Of a DNA stretch of 64,000 bases, positions 61,823-64,000 are shown in pieces. The notes under the pieces were generated by a model. The model worked only from the letters and a program-made list of their open reading frames with translations, was not told where the DNA came from and made no database searches. Each line of letters opens with the position of its first letter. Position 1 is the first letter of the stretch. The DNA comes from Palsa-504 sp963789225. Its GTDB lineage: Bacteria; Actinomycetota; Actinomycetes; Streptosporangiales; Streptosporangiaceae. The stretch is from contig CAWBKD010000046.1 in assembly GCA_963789225.1 (NCBI GenBank), positions 1,187,611 to 1,251,610 on the forward strand, given 5' to 3'. Both the position numbers and the translations under genes were made by a program.

Positions 61823-62482
61823 TCAGCGCGCGCGGTTGAGGATGACCCAGATCGCCCGGGCTGGTACGTCTCCCGCGTTCCAGAACCGGTGCGGGATCGT
61901 GGAATCGAACGTCAGCGAGTCGCCGACCTCGAGGACGTAGCGATCGAAGCCGATCTGCGTGGAAAGAGCACCCTCGATGACGACCGCGTACTCCTCACCG
62001 GTGTGCTGGATGGCGTGCTCGGCCTCGGGCACGCCCTCACCGACGCCGTAGCACACTTCGAGGAATTCCATGTCTTTCCCGGCGGTGGCGGTGAGCCTCT
62101 CCCAGACGACACCGCGCTCCAGCGTGATCCGCGGCCTGGCGTTCCGCCGCAGCACGGGTCGGCCGGGCTCGGGCTCCTCCGCGGCCGGCTCGTCCTCCCC
62201 GGCACCGGCCGGCCCGTACTGGGCCGGGTCGAACAGGCGGTCCATCGAGATCCGCAGCGCGGTGACCAGCGCCCAGAGGGTACTTACCGAGGGAACGGCC
62301 CGGCCCCGCTCCACCTGGGAGATCAGGCTGGGCGAGCAATCCACCCGGCGGGCAAGCTCGCGGGCCGTCATGCCGAGTTCCATCCTGCGGTGGCGCAACC
62401 TCGGGCCGATGAGCATGCCGCGATCGAGTGAGGGAGGGTCGGCGTTTGCTTCCGCAATCACTCGTGGGGCCACGCGTGCCAT
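61823..62482 (-). CDS. XRE-family regulator with cupin domain
   Basis: A 219-residue regulator. Residues about 20-75 are the helix-turn-helix (GPRLRHRRMELGMTARELARRVDCSPSLISQVERGRAVPSV). Residues 130-210 form a cupin (FLEVCYGVGEG, EEYAVVIEGAL, VLEVGDSLTFDSTIPHRFWNAG) that probably binds the inducer. ATG 62482 is chosen as the usual length; the frame opens further upstream at 62596. It stands on the same strand upstream of the bicupin-Rbs genes and is likely to control them. Confidence 0.88.
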   Translation of the reverse strand: MARVAPRVIAEANADPPSLDRGMLIGPRLRHRRMELGMTARELARRVDCSPSLISQVERGRAVPSVSTLWALVTALRISMDRLFDPAQYGPAGAGEDEPAAEEPEPGRPVLRRNARPRITLERGVVWERLTATAGKDMEFLEVCYGVGEGVPEAEHAIQHTGEEYAVVIEGALSTQIGFDRYVLEVGDSLTFDSTIPHRFWNAGDVPARAIWVILNRAR

Positions 62483-62588
62483 CCTACCGGCGCGGGATCC
62501 CGCCACCTGGCACGCGGCTGTCGTACGGGCAAAAAAGTTAAGCACTGCTTCACGAGCGGACGCGGTCCAACTGTCCGGCCAGCACGGA

Positions 62589-63262
62589 TCAGCCACTCCG
62601 CCTGCCGGGAAACCGGCTGGCCAGGGAGGCAGGCACTCGCGGCTGATCGGCGATGATCTCGACCGCGCCGGAGGTCAGGTCATACCGGCCGCCGACGACC
62701 AGCAGGCCACGATCGGCGATCAGCCCGGCGATCAGGGGATCGGCCTTCAGTTCGGCCACGTCTAGCCGCACCTGCGCCCTGACCATGTTCTCCACCAGGT
62801 TGCCGGGCAGCCTGACCGCGACGTCGTAGGCCGGGCGGAGCGCGTCGACCACCGCCTGGATGTGGCCAGGCGCCGGCTCCCCGCTCTGGGATCGCGGCGA
62901 TCGCGGCGATGACCGCGCCGCACCGCCGATGGCCGAGCACGAAGATCAGCCTGGCGGACTCATAGCCGTTCGGCCCTGACTCGACGCCGCCAAGTACCAC
63001 CTGGTTGTCCATTGCCTCCGCGCCGGTCCTGAACACAAAGATCCCCCGACGCCACGGTCGAAGACAATCTCGGGCGGACGCGCGAATCGATGCAGGAAAA
63101 GACCAGGGCGAGAGGATCCTGGGGTGGCTGGTGAGTTCCGTGCCGACGCTCGACGGACTGGTGCGGATGCTCCAGTTGCCCATTCACCCAGCGCTGGTTT
63201 CCCTCCATCAGCAGCTCCAGTGCCTCCCGCGGGTCAGGCCGCTGCGCTCCCGGTCGTGTCAC
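62589..63262 (-). pseudogene. Beta-class carbonic anhydrase, two frameshifts
   Basis: Starts at GTG 63262 behind GGAGG. The first frame has REALELLMEGNQRWVNGQ and LVFSCIDSRV (zinc Cys and the Asp-Arg pair). Near 63040 the frame changes to LCVQDR/IFVFRTGAEAMDNQVVLGGVE and LIFVLGHRRCGAV (zinc His and Cys). Near 62885 it changes again to VDALRPAYDVAVRLPGNLVENMV and ends DLTSGAVEII. All three metal ligands are present, so either the two indels are errors or the gene died recently. The normal enzyme converts CO2 to bicarbonate. Confidence 0.85.
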
Positions 63263-63696
63263 GAGGTCCTCCAGCCTGACGGCGGATCCCGTTCTCGTCG
63301 CCGGAATAGTTGCCCGGATGCTCCGCCAGTGTCCAGAACTCCACATCGCACCTCTCGATCCCGAGCCGACCCCCGGGACCGTTACTGCTGCGCTTGGTGC
63401 AGTCATATCGGATTGGACGTACATCCGCTACTTCTGGACCGAACGACCTGTTGTGCCACGCCCACCTCAGCAGAACTCGGCATAGCCGAGTCGCCAGATA
63501 GCAGCCGCCGCGTCCTCGCCGTCCTGGCCTTCCTGCAGGCCTGACCCCGGGAGACAGGACCTCCGTTACGCAGGTGGCAGCACTCGGGCGCGGGAACTGA
63601 CCGCCTGGCGCGGAACTGTTGCGCGGGTGAAGGGTTGCTCCTTGCTGAGCCGCCGCGGTGTAATCAGGTCAGATCGTCGGCTTGGGGAGGCTGGCT
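63263..63696. other. Intergenic, no gene seen
   Basis: About 430 bases between the carbonic anhydrase and the MFS gene. Frames run through it on both strands, but none shows family motifs, a ribosome site or consistent codon use. No hairpin or repeat stands out. Confidence 0.5.
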
Positions 63697-64000
63697 GTGG
63701 GTGGCGACTCCGGTGGCCGACGGCTGCGCGCTTTCGGCTCGCTGGCGGGCAACCGGGCCCTGCTGCGCGTGCTGGCGGCGTACGTCGTTGTTCACTCTCA
63801 CCGAGTACGCGGTGTGGATCGCCATGCTGGTGTTCGCCTACAGTCGCGGCGGCACCGCCATCGCCGGGCTGGTCGCGGTGGCCAGCTGGTGCCGGCGGCG
63901 GTGCGGCCCCGGTGGCCGCCGCCTCGCCGACCGGCGGTCACCGGTGGTCCTGCTCGCCGGAGGTTACCTGGCGGCAGGCCGCGGCGATGGCCGCGACCGC
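63697..64000 (+). pseudogene. MFS transporter, frameshifted and cut by the window end
   Basis: GTG 63697 behind GGGGAGG opens RRLRAFGSLAGNRALLRVLAAYVV, the start of MFS transporters of the kind that may carry a cyclic-nucleotide-binding domain. Near 63790 the frame shifts to FTLTEYAVWIAMLVFAYSRGGTAIAGLVAVA, near 63885 to VPAAVAAPVAAA, and again to LADRRSPVVLLAGGYLA. Three breaks within 200 bases at the right edge suggest poor sequence rather than evolution. Confidence 0.7.

Overview
The window is about 70% GC, with short or leaderless 5' ends, frequent GTG starts and typical actinobacterial families: DUF3099, DUF1707, two DUF5937-type ArsR regulators, an ECF41-like sigma factor, YtrA-type GntR/ABC modules and a probable Nur box. 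It comes from a high-GC Actinomycetota chromosome, plausibly Streptosporangiales-like. The genus cannot be read from this stretch, and no rRNA, tRNA or CRISPR was seen.

Layout. 1-9.7 kb holds a large DUF4011/SF1 helicase/Vsr-like nuclease (resembling single-gene anti-phage systems of the Hhe type), a methyltransferase, an unknown duplicated-domain protein, an ArsR-SRPBCC-RibD operon, and a decayed two-component pair. 9.7-16.2 kb holds an ECF41 sigma/oxidoreductase pair driven by two mirrored promoters, a GH39-like glycosidase and a GntR-ABC operon. 16.2-17.35 kb is a 91-base G tract and garbled sequence, almost certainly an assembly artefact lying over a sulfotransferase gene. 17.4-25.3 kb holds an MFS exporter, regulator plus dehydrogenase, a VapBC-type pair, a nitrilase::alpha/beta-hydrolase fusion and a PYROXD2-like oxidoreductase. 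25.3-30.1 kb is a SipW/TasA-like secreted fibre locus with a duplicated and decayed sipW copy. 30.2-43.8 kb is ordinary metabolic and housekeeping genes mixed with gene fragments. 43.8-50.2 kb is a five-gene DeoR/APC permease/FGGY kinase/GlpA-like/FAD oxidoreductase operon. 50.5-52.7 kb is a lower-GC island with three overlapping genes (nucleotidyltransferase, unknown, multi-TM protein), flanked by two CoA-transferase 3' ends. 52.7-62.6 kb holds a CoA-transferase, an amidohydrolase and an Rbs-type ABC transporter with a bicupin enzyme and an XRE-cupin regulator. The right end has a frameshifted beta-carbonic anhydrase and a frameshifted MFS gene.

Two cautions apply. At least eight otherwise good genes carry single-base frameshifts, several in G/C runs, so indel errors in the assembly are likely and 'pseudogene' calls for those genes should be held lightly. 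There are also genuine signs of decay, namely spliced fragments of unrelated genes at 9.2, 31.0, 40.0 and 50.6 kb, which look like deletion scars.

The best candidate for an undescribed system is the 50.67-52.54 kb operon. It has the build of a nucleotide-signalling or toxin-type defence module: an NTase, a small unknown helical protein and a membrane protein, all translationally coupled, at low GC and sitting at a displaced gene 3' end. The SipW/TasA locus and the DUF4011 helicase are the next most interesting.
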